Assembly: GCA_036346395.1 (NCBI GenBank)
Contig: CM070594.1
Coordinates: forward strand, 14,665,385 to 14,729,384
From: Hsuehochloa calcarea
Taxonomy: Eukaryota; Streptophyta; Magnoliopsida; Poales; Poaceae
Length of the DNA: 64,000 nucleotides
Reading direction: 5' to 3'
Part shown: positions 33,902 to 46,986 of the stretch, piece by piece
How the letters are laid out: each line of letters opens with the position of its first letter
Position numbering within the stretch: position 1 is the first letter of the stretch
The notes under the pieces: generated by a model
What the model saw: only the letters and a program-made list of their open reading frames with translations
Databases searched by the model: none
Told to the model about the DNA's origin: nothing
Translations under genes and position numbers: made by a program

Positions 33902-36900
33902 TCAAGAATGAGAATGTTTGCGCGATTTCTGTAGAACTTCCTTCAACACCACCGCGATCCTTTCAGCCATGTGCTGCTCCATGAACCTTTCGTTCACCCT
34001 GTCATAGCCCTTCTTTCCCATGGAGACCCTTTGCTCAACATGGCTTGCGAGCCTCACAATGTTCTTCGCAAGAGGCGCCACACCCTCCTTTCCAGCAGGG
34101 TGAAGAAGGCCGGTTAAACCATGCAAGACAATTTCTGTGGTCCCTCCTGCAGCCGTGCCCTGTTATAGGAAGGTGTAGTATCATTTACCCAGGTCAATAA
34201 ATGGGCATATGGAAGCATGTGACAGAAAATGCAGGCTAAAACAGAAGATGGCGGGGAATCAAGGTGTAGGCATTTGATTGTCCACAGTAGCTCCAAATTC
34301 AAGATTGTTAACCATAACTCCAGATTCAGAGAAATACTGGACGACGTATCAAACTACTATTGCATAAGGTTAATTGCCTGGTAGATAGATTGATGATTGA
34401 CAGAAAATTGTGAAATATAGGAGCACTTTAATAACAATGGCTGACTAGAGAGAGAGAATATTACCAACACTGGCAACTTGAATGCCATTGCTTCGATCGT
34501 TATCCTTCCAAAGCATTCTCCACGGGCCTAAGTAAGAAAAGAACAGCGTATCACTGAAACAGAGAACACACCAGCGTATGAATAGCCTTTTTCATGATAG
34601 CTGTATAGAATGGTACCCATTGATATTCTACTAGCTATATAGAATGGTACCCATTGATATTCTACTAGCTATATAGAATGGTACCCATTGATGGATAACG
34701 TACAATATACCAGCTGGAGCTGGTATACCCATAACCCTTTGCTGTAAGTGTGGTGCCACCATAACCCTTTGTGAGTTGCGACTGGCGTACCCTTCTGGAG
34801 CTGGTACGTAGTGTACTAATTAGAACCAAAAGCTAATTTGAGCTAGGGTGCTTTGAACTCTGCGCACACTGTTTCTAACCTGATTTGGCATTACTATTGC
34901 ACCTAAACATTCAATAGATTAAAATGGGGGAATACCCAGGAATACCAATTCTATCCAAGTTTTGACAGAAATAAGACAAACACCAACTGGTTTTTGGCCT
35001 GTTCTTAGCCAAGCTGCAGAGTGCAGACAAAACATATCTATGGCAATTGGCAAGTTTCAGTGCTGATCTTGTTCGTTGGATCTAAATAAACAAGTTAGCT
35101 AAAATAGAGAAGCAAACAAGTAAACTACAGCTACAGGTTCTTATTTTACGGTACGCTGAATAATCATGCACTCCTCTGATATAAGGTGGAATTGTGTCAG
35201 TTTCTGGTTAAGTGGTTAGTGTTTGACACATGTATTATTTGTCACTAAATAGAATGTTTTGACAAAATGAGTGAGATGAGTCTACAAAATCTTCAACTCA
35301 TTTTAATAACTGAATGACTGTATCATGGAATTTTAGGGCGCAACTGCCAAAAAGCTCACTCATGAATAAATGCATCATGACTTCTATCTTAAGCTACCTT
35401 CCTCAACTACAGCCACATAGATTAAATGTAGTGTCTGCTTTTCTGTCACCAAAGTACTAGTGCCCTGGAGGTAGGGCCCGATTTAATCAAGTATTGTAGT
35501 AGCATAATAAGTAATAACCAAAAAAATGGGCCAGAAATTCCAGATATTGTACAGCATGCATTTGACTGATAGGTATCGCTAGCCACACTGAAAGAAGATG
35601 GTAAGCCATGTCCACAGGTGAGGCTGACAAAAATCAAAAGTTAAAGAGGGTAAAAGTTCATCAAAAATGATATGTCAAATAAAGAATGGCAAAATATTTC
35701 CTTAAGTTCCATGCCTAGATATTGCAGCCAGTAACTTAAATATGCTCTTGACCAAATGAAGTAACTTATGCCTAGGCTAGATTGTTCTATTGCACATTTA
35801 AGTAATAGGGTACAAACAAATAATGTTCACAGACTAGCCTAAAGAATCTAAATTGACTCAGTTATCCCCTGGCCCTCGAGAGTAACGAAAATGGAGTCAG
35901 CCTATCAAATTATCAAGCCTATTGTTCCCAAATAAAGCGCTGAACAGTTAGTCTTTACCCCATGAGAGGTGCTTCAATGCTCTCCCCAAAAGTGACAAGC
36001 ACAAAATTTAAAGCACATTGAGGGCATGATTGGCAACCACCCACTACTCCACTCTCTTAACATAGAGGAAGGAAAAGAAGAAAAAACAGTGATGTAAATA
36101 TACAGAAGGCATACAGTTTCATTGTAACACATCACTGAACTGGCGAACAAGAGAAAAATTATATGTAATTCACATTATGACTCACCTGAGAGTTCTGGAC
36201 AAGCACATCAATTGCAGCCAAATAAGGAGCCACTGCCAACGTCTTGTTTATAAAGTGAACACGATCATGAATCCCATTCTTTGAGACAAATTCACGTAGT
36301 TGTGTCTCAAACTTGGTCTGAGCATTCATATCACTTCCCACAACTACAGCATGCATTGTGGGCACCTTTAACTTCTGCTGCTGGATGAATTGCAGACTCT
36401 GATAAAATGCTTGAAGAAATAAGTCCTGTCCTTTTCCTCGTGAAACACCTGGATTACAGGATATTTACTAAGAAATGAAAACTGAAATATACGAACATAA
36501 AGAGTTGACTTCAATCAGAGAAAATGATTGGTGCAACGAAAATATAATTCGAAATTGACTTTAACAAACGAAGCATACTGTTTATTATCGCAAATAGGAG
36601 ATCTTCACTCCGTACTCCAAGGGACTCACGGATATGTTCCCGTAGGACTCTTCTTGCGACATTATCTTCAGCAACTTCCATTAGCTCTTTACTATTCCCA
36701 AGGTGAACAACATAAGTTTGTGGCATCTGTATTCTTTATGTGGAAGCAAATTAGAAGTATATAATAATGAAGTCGGAATTAGGAAGTTAGAAGCATGAAA
36801 CAAACAAATTGATCATTGTCTACCATGTTCAGTTTATGAAGTAAGAGCTCATAGTTCATATAGAGGCTTAGAAGAAAAGATATAGCCAGTAAAGTTTGGA

Positions 36901-39900
36901 GCCAAGTCAACAGAGAAGAAAGGGCCAGAATAATCATCCACTAGACTGGTAATTCATATCAAAGCACTAGCACGTCCAACAGCAGAAAGGGTAGCATCCT
37001 CTTCATAACATAATGTATACACAGAAACAAGCATTCAACGCTATTTGACAAACAATATCAATAATCAAATATGGAAGCAACGCAATGGCAGAATTTTTTA
37101 CAACAAAACTCCAAGTAAAGAAGATTGGATGAGACTTTTTAAGCAAGACATGACCCTGCCTATGTACAGGGTGAAAGAGGAACTAGTTGATTTGCTAGGC
37201 ACAATTCTGTAATCCATGTCTAATGTACATTCTCCTTTTTCTTTTCTTTTTTCTTACCTCTTGTACATATACTCTTTATATTATTATTAATATAGCGCAG
37301 TAGGAGACTATCCTGTTGTTTCACGTCAAAATAATAATAATAATAATAATTTTGCACATACTTCAAACGGTCATGAGTCCTGCTCTTCCAATATTCAGCT
37401 GTTGTATGAGAATCGATCATGGCACCAGCAACCAAAGGAAGATGTTTGACATATTCAAGCTTAAAGTAATGTCCTCGCATTTCATGGATCCACCACAAAA
37501 TCTTGGGAAGAACTTGAGGAACAAGATCTTTTAGAACAGCATCAAGCCACTTGCCAGCAACAGCAGTGTTCAAAATAACCAGGTCAGCCTTAAGAGCAGT
37601 ATCAACTGCCTCCTGTCCCCTAGCAGGTAAAACCTGTGAAGCAACCAGTATGAACTATCAGAAGAGAGCATGAACTAAATTCAATTTTTAAAGTCTGTCA
37701 AAGGGAACAAAAGTTTTTGGAGCCATCTTTCTTTTGTATTATAACATATTATATTAAATATTTACATAGTAAAGCCAAATGAAATGTGTAAACTGAGAGG
37801 GTACTAGTAAGTTGCAGTGTTGCACTTAGTAATTCCCAAGAGCAAATGGCCATTAAAGCCATCTCAAATTTAGGAGGATAATCATCATCATAGATCATGA
37901 TAGGGTTATACAATAATGTGTAGCACATCAAATTTAGCTACTAACACCTAGTCTGTTAGCAAGACTATCCATTCGTAGCTGTTACCATCCATCAAGATCC
38001 CAGCACACTTTATATAATACCTCGTTTAATTAAAGAGGTAGAAAAGGGATTTGTTATTAGAAAAGAAATCAGAGAGAGGGAAAGGGGGAAGTGGGCTGCC
38101 GGCCCAAACCCAAACCGAGTCCACCTTGGACTCGGCAAGGGGGGTCCGGGCTGCCAAATAAAAGGGAGGGGGCGAACCCTACCCAGCTGCTGCCCTAGCC
38201 GTCATCCCTGTCCTCTACCTTGCCGCGCACCGCGCTAGCCCTGCCGCTACCGCCCTGCTGCCGTGCCGCGTTGTGCTGCTGCAGAGGAGAAGACCGGCAA
38301 GGAGAAAGAAGCAAAGGAAGAAGGAAGAAGGAGAAATGAAAGAAGAGAAAGAACTAGGGTTTTGTGATTCAACCCCGATCGTCGTCCGATTTCGAGGGGT
38401 AACGATATGGAAATCCTTGCCATGATATTAGATTAATGTTTATTCAAAGATTTGGTTAGATTGATCGCGGGAATTGGTTACTTGGTGATGCCTTGTTTCG
38501 GTTAGTTGTGTTGTTGAACCTTGCGATGGAGTTTTGGGATTTCTACGTCCTATTTCGTAACTTTGTCATATTTTCTAAGCTTTCTATAGAGTGCAAAATC
38601 ACTATATTTGCTTAAGCAGTGTAAAAAATCATGGCTTCTGGAGCGCTACTGTCGAAAATTACGTCACTGTTAACAGCAGTCATGTAGATTGCTTTAATTC
38701 GTGTAGTAGATGGTCGAATTAAATTATGGTCATAACTAGGTTTAGTTACATAATTCTCCATAGTTTCCAGTAGTATGGTTTGCTATTTTTCATGTGGCAG
38801 AAAAATATATATATAATTGTTAATTATGTTGTTCTGTAATGTTCCAGATTGACCTTTGGGGTTAAAAACGAGAATTTAGTGTTAGAGATATATATGTGTT
38901 AGAGTAGGATTCTAGATATTATTTGGTTTCCTTATCTGTAACATGTACTTGTGTATATATACTGGCCCATTGGCTTCCTAATAATACAAGTTGCTATTCC
39001 TAACATGGTATCAGCGTACCTAGGGTTTCACTTCGCTTGTCGCCCAGCCACCGCCGCTCTGATGGCATCGTCTCCTGTCGTCGCCCGACGAAAATTATAT
39101 GCTAATCTTGAGAAGTGTATTTTTGCACAAACAAAGTGTCGTTCTTAGGCTATGTTGTGTCAGCTCATGGAATTTAAGTAGATGACTCTAAAGTTGAAGC
39201 TATTCAAAATTGGCCTACTCCTGTCAATGTTAGTCAAATTCGTAGCTTTCATGGGCTTGCTGGTTTTTATCGACGTTTTGTGAAAGATTTTAGCACTATT
39301 GCTGCCCCCATTAAATGAATAAACAAAAATGGAGTTGTTTTTTAATGGGGAGCATCACAAGATAAAGCCTTTGCTGAACTAAAGAAGTGTTTGACTGAAG
39401 CACCATTGCTTGTTTTACCTGATTTCACTAAAACTTTTGAGATTGAATGTGATGCAAATGGAATAGGTATTGGTGGTGTTTTGATGCAAGAAAGAAAACC
39501 CGTTAAATACTTTAGTGAGAAACTTAGTGTTGCACAATTGAATTATCATGTTTATGACAAAGAATTATATGCTCTTGTGCGTGCTTTAGAGACTTGGCAA
39601 CATTATGTTTGGCCTAGAGAATTCATTATTCATTCTGATCATGAAGCTTTGAAATACTTGAAAGGCCAAGCTAAACTGAATCGAAGACATGCTAAGTGGG
39701 TTGAATTCATTGAAACTTTTCCATACATTGTTGAATACAAGAAAGGCAAAGAGAATGTGGTAGCTGATGCATTGTCTTAAAAAATGTGCTTTTAACTCAG
39801 TTGGAAGTAAAGGTACCAGGATTAGAGAGTTTGAAAGAATTATATGCTTCTGATCATGAATTTTCATCACCATATTCTAAATGCAAAGATGAGAAAGGAT

Positions 39901-42900
39901 GGGACAAGTATCATATCCATGATGGTTTTCTATTTCGAACTAACAAGCTATGTGTTCCAGATTCTTCCGTGCGTTTGCTATTGTTGCAGGAATCTCATGC
40001 AGGGGGATTGATGGGACATTTTGATAGGGAGAAGACCTTCATGATGTTGGTCGATCACTTTTATTGGCCAAAGATGAGGCGTGATGTTGAAAGATTTGTT
40101 CAGCGCTGTGTTACATGCCATAAAGCTAAGTCTAAACTCAATCCACATGGTTTGTATACTTCACTTCCAGTTCCTAGTGCTCCTTGGGAAGATATTAGCA
40201 TGGACTTTGTTTTAGGATTGCCTAGGACTAAGAGGGGGAGGGATTCTGTTTTCGTAGTTGTGGATAGGTTTTCTAAGATGACACACTTCATTCCTTGTCA
40301 TAAGAGCGACGATGTGTCGCGTGTAGCTGACTTGTTTTTTAGGGAAATTGTGCGATTGCATGGAGTGCCTCGAACCATTGTTTGGATCGTGATGTGAAAT
40401 TTATGAGATATTTCTGAAAGACCTTGTGGGCCAAGCTTGGGACAAAGTTGCTCTTTTCGACAACTTGTCACCCACAAACCGATGGACAAACGGAGGTAGT
40501 GAACCGTACACTCTCCATGTTGTTGCGATAATGATTACAAAGAACCTAAAAGAGTGGGAGGATTATCTACTCGCATGTGTAGTTTGATTATAATCGGCGG
40601 TGCATTCTACCACTCAATTGTGTCCTTTCGAGGTGGTGTATGGCTTCAAACCGATCACACCACTTGATTTGCTACCACTTCCATTACAAGAACGTGCGAA
40701 TATGGAGGCTTCCAAGCGTACTGATTTCGTAAAGAAACTTCATGAAAAGACTAAAGAGGTAATTGAGGCGAAGTTACGTTCTTATGCGTCCAAAGCTAAC
40801 AAAACTAGAAAGAAAATGATATTCCAACCAGGTGATTTTGTGTGCGTTCATCTTCGCAAAAAACGTTTTCCGGAGAGGCGTAAATCAAAATTGATGCCCC
40901 GTGGTGATGGTCCTTTTAAAGTGCTTGCCAAGATCAATGATAATGCATACAAGATAGAGCTTCCGGAAGATGATTATGGTGTAAGTACAACTTTTAATGT
41001 TGTTGATTTGTCACCATTCTTTGAGCAAGACGATATAGAGTCAATGACGACTCCTTTTCAAGCAGAGGAAGATGATGAGGACACCCTACTCTTCCAAGTA
41101 TTCATGATATACCTAAAGGTCCCATGACAAGAACATGAGCAAAAGAACTACAACAACAGGTGAACTTGTTCTTTAACGAGCATAATTTTAATAAGAATTG
41201 GCTACTACCTAATTCTAGTGTTTTGTGCATACTTAGATATGAAGAGGAATGAACCAGAACCAAAGCACTAGAGGAGCACCAGACTAGAAGCAAGAAGACA
41301 TTCATTTGGCTGGTTCATGCGGCAAGGAGGAAGAATTCCAAAGCCATGCAGCTGGTAGAAGGCCATGCAACCAAGGAAAATCCCACACATGCATGCACAT
41401 AAAAAGGACTTCACGTATGCAGTAACTACCAAGGAGATCCCATGCATGCATGCACATGAAAAGGAAGCCTTGTATTTAGTCATGTATTAGTTATTCAGCA
41501 AGCTGGGCTGAATCGTGTAAAGTGATACAAGCCCACATTGTTTTGAGTTAAGAATAGGGAGAGGAAACAGGTGGTGTTCAGCCGAATTGGAGTTGATTAC
41601 GGATGCAGGTTTGACCGAGACAACCACCAGCCGGCCCTAGGACCATGCGCGTGCGTCGGGAGGTTGGGCCTTAAGTAGCCGCCGCCATCCCCTTGTAATG
41701 GACACGAAATATTTTTGAGATAAGAGATTGCTTTGCTTGAGAGTTCTTCCATGGTGGCCAATTCATCATGAGGGAAAATTGTGAGTTCGTCTAAATCAAG
41801 ATCGTTCAATCTTTCCGCTGGGAATTGGGAGCGCGATAAGGTTTCGCTTGGTGGTCGTGAAGTCCAGCACGTGTGTTCTCGCGAATTAAAGAGTGTTCGT
41901 TCTTGCATTGGCAACGGAGGATCACTACGATTCGAGAGGCTACATGTGAGTATCTTGATCCTACGTCGAGAAGGTCGGGCAACCCCGTATCACTTAAAGT
42001 AGACCTTGTCGACGACGATGAACTGATGTAGTCTTCACCCACTAAACAACATTGTTTATAGCAAGAATGAGTACAAAGAGTACTCAACAAGTTGCACCAC
42101 AGAATGCAATTATAGATGATGGCTTATTCCAAAGGATATTGCATTTATGGTTCTTTTGCATAAAATCAACAGTTGCAGTTGAATATGAATAATAGATTGA
42201 AAACAAATAATTTTCACAAAGCTCACGAAGCCTAATCAATTTCTTTCACACAGCCACATGAGTTAAACCATGCAGTTGTCCATCCCAATAGTTTTATGAA
42301 AATCTACCCCTCGTGTGAAATCCCCAAGTATGTCCATGACCACGGAGCGAGGCTATTTGAATAGATTGTTAACATTCTGCAGAGGTTGTACACTTTACCC
42401 ACACAATACAATCAACTTGTACGGAGAAGATCACAACAAAGCTTTTCAGAAACTTCATCTCAACAATTGACCCTCCCGATGTGCATATTGTCGGCACCAA
42501 CCCTTACACAGTGCTTTGGGCTGACACAGACCGTTGGACCTAGAGCCGGCGGACTGCTCATAAATGTGACACGAACAAAGTAGTGCACACCTCTATCCTA
42601 TCACGGAGCTAACCTACTACCTGAGTTGTCAATGTTGAGACTCTATAACTTAACGAGCTAGGCTTGTCCCATACCAGGTATGTGGTCGTATAGTAAGACT
42701 CGGTTCATTGGCGCACAAAGTTAAATCATTAATTGACCAAGGTTAGACTATCCAAATTCTAACCAAATTATCACAATTCACCATTTCCAATCACGGAGTC
42801 CATATCACAAAGTCTTTCCACTTGCCTCGGTCTAAATATTTTCTCACCCTGTTAGTTAAGTGCATCACATGCCATCAACGAGTAACAACATACAGCACAC

Positions 42901-45900
42901 AGTTTTCCACAAAGTTGTTCCATAATCGCTTAGTCAAATTTAGATTTGCAACTCAAAATGATATCAATAACTCGTTGCATGGCTAAGCAGACTATTCATG
43001 TCTAATTAACCCACGTTGGTACTACGATAATACCAACTAATAATTAACCAAGCTAAGTGACAAAATATCATGAAAATACAATGAGCAAGGTGGATATAAT
43101 CAAATGGGTGTATAGCTAATCCCAAAGCATTTAAAGAATTAAATAATTGAAATAATATGTAATAGTTTGAATCAAAGTATTTTTGGAAAAACTGAGTTCA
43201 ACATGGTCAAAGGTACAACTTGTCTTGCTATAACAATGATGTTCTTTTATCTCCAATCTTCTACTTTCTTGACCTTCAGCTCCTTCGATCGCTTTAACGA
43301 GAGAAAGCGCAAAAAAAACAAAACTCAAGAAGACAAATCAAATAAACTCCAAATTGAAATTGAATGATACTGGAAGGCAAGGCTTGATTTTAGATGAATT
43401 TTGAAAAGTTGAATGGGTTCAATCGGAGTTCGTATGAGAAAAAACAAGCTCTCGGAAGTTTGATCAGGAAAAAAATGCTGAAAAAGGAAAAGGGAGAGAG
43501 AAACTAACAAGTGGAGTCCACATAATATTCTGAAATACTTTATTTCGGAAATTTGGGAAAAGGTTGAGTGTATGACATGTGGGACCCACTGGATAATTGA
43601 ATTTCAAGAAAATGAATGGGGCTAATAGGTGGGGTCAATGGTCTATGGACCAAGTCCACAGACTTGGGTCTACGTGTTCACAGTGGAATCGGTCTACAAA
43701 ATAGTGCCTGACATGGTAGGGTCCACGAGGCATAGGCACGGCTCATGGGGACTAAGTCCACAAAAGTTTAGGTTTAGGATTTGGGTTAGGTGGCTGACAC
43801 GTAGGCGATGACGAAGCATGCCACATGTGCTCGGGTGTTGAAGTGGCGCTGAGGTGAACTCCACGTGGCATCAACGCGGTGGCAAGGCCGACTGGCGAGG
43901 GGACTGCCACGCATCGCTGACGAGGCGAACACAGAGGCAGAGAGGTGATGTAGCGGTGTCGGTGACGCACGGGGCCCAACAACTCGTCGGAGCTAGCGGC
44001 CATGGCGGCGCAAGTGGAGGAGAAAAACGGAAAGAGGGCGACAAGGCGAAGGTGGTGACGCAGTCGCGGCGATGAGACTCGGGGACAGTCGCCAGCGGCA
44101 AAGAAGAAAGTGGCGGCGGTGACAGCTTGCTTGACGACGACGACGAGGGAGGGCACACCGACAATGGGAGGGTGAGCACGGGTAGAACACGGTGCGGGAA
44201 GGTAAAGGTGGGGTTGATGAGCAATGGAGCTCACCGGTGGCAGCGCAATTGGACGACGAATGGCAGCGGCCGGAGATGAAAGAGAAGAAGGGGATCTCGG
44301 GCTACAGTGAACGAAACTCGGAATCTAGTGGGGGCAAAGATAGATTGGAAGATGGGGTACGAGGTGACGCGAGGAGATTTGCGAGGACTCACCACGGCGA
44401 CAGGGAACACGACGGAGGCGTTTCGGTGTCGTGGAGTGCGGCAGAAGTTGAGGAAGAAAGGGGTGGCGTCAGAGCTAGGGGACTCGGGAGCTCCAACGGG
44501 TTGCGGGACGCAGACGAGGAGGACGGGTGACTCCGGTGACGTGGACAGAACGGTCTGGGATGCTTTGTTGGCGGAGTACGAGCGGTGATGGTCGGTGATG
44601 GTCTTGGAGAAGAAGAGCTCGGCGGAGGTGCACAAAGGCATTCAGGCAATGGTGGCTAGGGCACCGAGGGTAGTGGGTTGTGAGGCGCGCAATGCGCACG
44701 GGGGCGGCGACCTTTATAGAGCAGGGAGTCGAGCGGGGCACAGACGCCTAAGGCGGTGGCGTGGCAGAGTCCGAGGCAATCACGTTCGCGGTGTGGGTGT
44801 GCGCACACGTGCTGGCGGCGGCGGCAGCTGGCATGTGGACCGGGGCAAGGGGCGGCTGCGGCTGGGCTTCGGCAAGAGTAGGCTAGTGGTGTTGGGCCGA
44901 GGAGGTTGGGCCGGGGTGAGCGGCGAAGGGAGCAGTGGCGGGGTTCCACGCGGGGATGGGCTGGGGGACGAGGTGGGCTAGAGGGAATGGGCTAAGATAA
45001 ATCAGCCCACGAAGGAAAAGGAATTAGGAAATTGATTTCGGAATTTAAGAAAATACTGAAAATCCAAATAAGCTAAAATAAATAGTAAACGAACTCGGAA
45101 AAATCCAAGAAAATTCGGAAAAATTCTTGGAACACAAGGAACACAACTAACATTGTTTTTTTAATTGATTTTTACATTAGTCAAATTAAATAGTTTTAAT
45201 TTTGTAAATTCTCAATTAAGCTTCATTAATTCAAGGAAAATTTGTGAAATTTTTCGGGGACCTAATCTACACAAAAGATTTTTGAAAACTCAAATTTTGG
45301 AACGTTACATTCACCAACACCGGTAAATATGTAATTACTATAAACTGGGAATGATAAATTTTCAGTGCAATAATAGACTAAATGGCTGGTCCGCATACGA
45401 TGACATGCAGATGGACGATGAAATCAAAACTGCCTACCAGCCACTATAAATCTTGTTGGTGTTAATGTACATTTGGACCCATTTGTCTACAGTTAGAACT
45501 CCACACTATACTTGGGCACAAGCATGCCACAGCAAGCTAAAAAGTCGAAGATGGTATTTCAGCTTCACCTTTTATTGCTGAATTTTACTTTTTGGTCTTT
45601 GAAGTTTTAAGCACAGTAGAGGACGTTCCCCTTCCTTTATTTATTCTTACCAGGTAATACTTTATTATTCTCCTCTTTGTTGTATGGTTCTTCTCTTAAC
45701 CAGTCAATGTGATTTTCTCTAAATTACAAATTAGTTTCTTTATTCGACAATGTTAGGGATGGCGCTTCCACTATGATTTATTCAACAACCCTTCAAAACA
45801 GTGATTTACAACAATAAGATGAAATTTTGATTGTCAAATAGAAGTGTCATAGTCTGATAGACAAGAGGTAAGACAAGGTTCTCTATGTAATACTACTTCC

Positions 45901-46986
45901 AGGCACGTTCTTGCCACCGTGGGAAGAGTGTGTAGACACTTTTTTTATATTTTACCAATAACAAATTTTTAAACATTTTGATTGGCCATATAAGACAAAA
46001 GAGAGTACTTACACAAATTATACATTCATATCTTTTATAACTATATTGTGATGAAAACTAACGGTCAAAGTTGCTTCCTGGAGACTCCAGAAAGTCCAAA
46101 GCATCCAGAATTTGCGACAGGAATGAGTAATTTGCAAAAACGAAACAAGAAATGGAGCCCCAAACAGACAAAAAGTACTAAGAGCAGGGCCATACCTGCA
46201 CTCCATGGTTCAACATCTTATGCTCCAAGCTATATGTAACATCATTTATCCCTTCTGGTCTCTGGTTCGTTATCCACACCACTTGCGAACCAACCTGCCG
46301 CAGAAGAAATGCCAACTCCATCAGTAATAACGGGCCACCTGCATCAAACAGAAGCATTTCCAATAACACCGGTAGAAAAAAAAAGGATGGCAATTACGGC
46401 AGATATCCTAAAGATTCAGAGTTCTAGTCCTCCAGCTTATGAACAACTGGACCAAAGTGAAGCATCCAGCAACTTCTATTTATAATCTGTGATCACCATC
46501 ACTGCTAGTATTTATAAGGGATTTTGAGTTCGTGTTCAACATTGGAGGTAGAAATTTCACTAGTCTACCTTTCTGTTTATTATCTGGAAAAATACACACA
46601 ATTCCTAGTACCCTAACTCGCTCGGACACCGCTGCGAACCCCAAATCCATCTACCAATCTTGGGACGGTACGGCAGTTGCTTAAACTAACAAGAACAAAT
46701 CACACAAGGAAAGAACTGAAGCACACTGCGGTTAGTTACCGGAGAGGGAGAGCTCGTGGGAGACGAGCAGCACGAGCTTGGACCTCATGAACCCGTGGGG
46801 GCTCCCAGCGGCGCCGCCACCGCGGGCGGCGCAGGGGTCGAGCAGGGCGCCACGGAGGAGGTAGCCCGCGGTGGAGGCGCAGGCGGCGACAGCAACGAGG
46901 AGCAGGAGGAGGAGGCGGGTCCGGTGGTGAGCCGGGCCGCGGCCGCCGCCGGCCGACGCCGCCGCGGACGACGGGGGCTTCGCCAT
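33902..46986 (-). CDS. Group-1 (GT4-like) glycosyltransferase, type II membrane anchored, 466 aa, 7 exons
   Basis: Minus-strand exons: 46986-46740, 46338-46196, 37633-37362, 36733-36579, 36448-36186, 34527-34465, 34159-33902. All use GT/AG and phases join to 1401 nt ending in TGA. The N-terminus has a basic start and a strong single membrane segment (LLLLLLVAVAACASTAGYLL), suggesting a Golgi/ER signal anchor. The first sugar-binding half starts at LVLLVSHELSLSGGPLLLME. The second half carries the glycosyltransferase group-1 core with NSVSRGKGQDLFLQAF, HAVVVGSDM, the GECFGRITIEAMAFKLPVL segment with its Glu-rich donor site, and GTAAGGTTEIV. Homologues exist across land plants; acceptor and donor sugars are not evident. 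Intron 2 (37634-46195) is 8.6 kb of nested retrotransposon DNA, yet the open frame is intact. Exon 4 uses an unusual acceptor reading AAAG, chosen because it restores the conserved frame. Confidence 0.9.
34603..34691 (+). repeat. 34-bp tandem repeat, about 2.6 copies, in the last-but-one intron
   Basis: The unit containing TATAGAATGGTACCCATTGA repeats with period 34 (34603, 34637, 34671). The copies look identical, so the duplication is recent. Confidence 0.9.
37040..37350 (+). mobile_element. LINE 3' end in intron 3 of the glycosyltransferase gene
   Basis: The plus strand encodes IWKQRNGRIFYNKTPSKEDW followed by a short tail and stop near 37210, typical of the C-terminus of plant L1 ORF2. 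It ends in an (AAT)n tail at about 37329-37350, as expected for a 5'-truncated insertion. Confidence 0.65.
38030..39005 (+). mobile_element. LTR-like sequence ending in a short terminal repeat with PBS (intron 2)
   Basis: The stretch from about 38898 begins TGTTAGAGTAGGATTC and ends GCTATTCCTAACA at about 39005. It is followed at once by TGGTATCAGCG, a near match to an initiator tRNA-Met primer site. This looks like a roughly 108-bp LTR of a small Copia or TRIM type. The sequence from 38030 to 38890 is GC-rich, then AT-rich, and resembles LTR or leader DNA of another element. No second copy of the short LTR was found. Confidence 0.45.
39090..41127 (+). pseudogene. Ty3/gypsy pol fragment (RT end, RNase H, integrase) in intron 2
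   Basis: Translation begins abruptly within the RT thumb (LYANLEKCIF, then IRSFHGLAGFYRRFVKDFS). RNase H follows (ECDANGIGIGG, DKELYALVRALE, HSDHEALKYL). The integrase zinc finger shows SHAGGLMGHF and CVTC, the core shows MDFVLGLPRT and TDGQTEVVNRTL, and the C-terminal GPF-type module is GDGPFKVLAKINDNAY. Lesions: stops near 39315-39345 and 39778, a break just before the second catalytic Asp region (about 40385-40400), and stops near 40530-40590. The polymerase fingers/palm, protease and gag are missing. No chromodomain is visible at the C-terminus. The element is defective. Confidence 0.9.
41128..42001 (+). mobile_element. 3' untranslated/LTR-like part of the gypsy fragment
   Basis: Non-coding sequence following integrase in the same orientation, resembling the post-pol and LTR region of gypsy elements. 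The end near 42001 joins abruptly to an oppositely oriented LTR. The boundary is approximate. Confidence 0.45.
42002..45309 (-). mobile_element. Ty3/gypsy (Tekay/Del-like) LTR, minus orientation, solo or fragment
   Basis: The right boundary on the minus strand is TGTAACGTTCC at 45309. Order on the minus strand is AT-rich start, GC-rich low-complexity block (44950-43800) and AT-rich end, the same as at 52770-54853 on the plus strand. The part at 42300-42420 reads on the minus strand as AAAGTGTACAACCTCTGCAG, a familiar word in grass gypsy LTRs. No internal coding region is attached. The many reading frames in the GC block are not genes. Confidence 0.65.
45310..46195. other. Remaining intron 2 sequence next to exon 2
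   Basis: AT-rich and non-coding, probably the original intron of the glycosyltransferase gene. No element end is recognised. Confidence 0.5.

Noticed and set aside
43752..44981. Many overlapping frames of 90-160 codons
   Set aside because: They fall in the GC-rich block of a gypsy LTR inside an intron. The corresponding block at 53058-53890 has unrelated frames.
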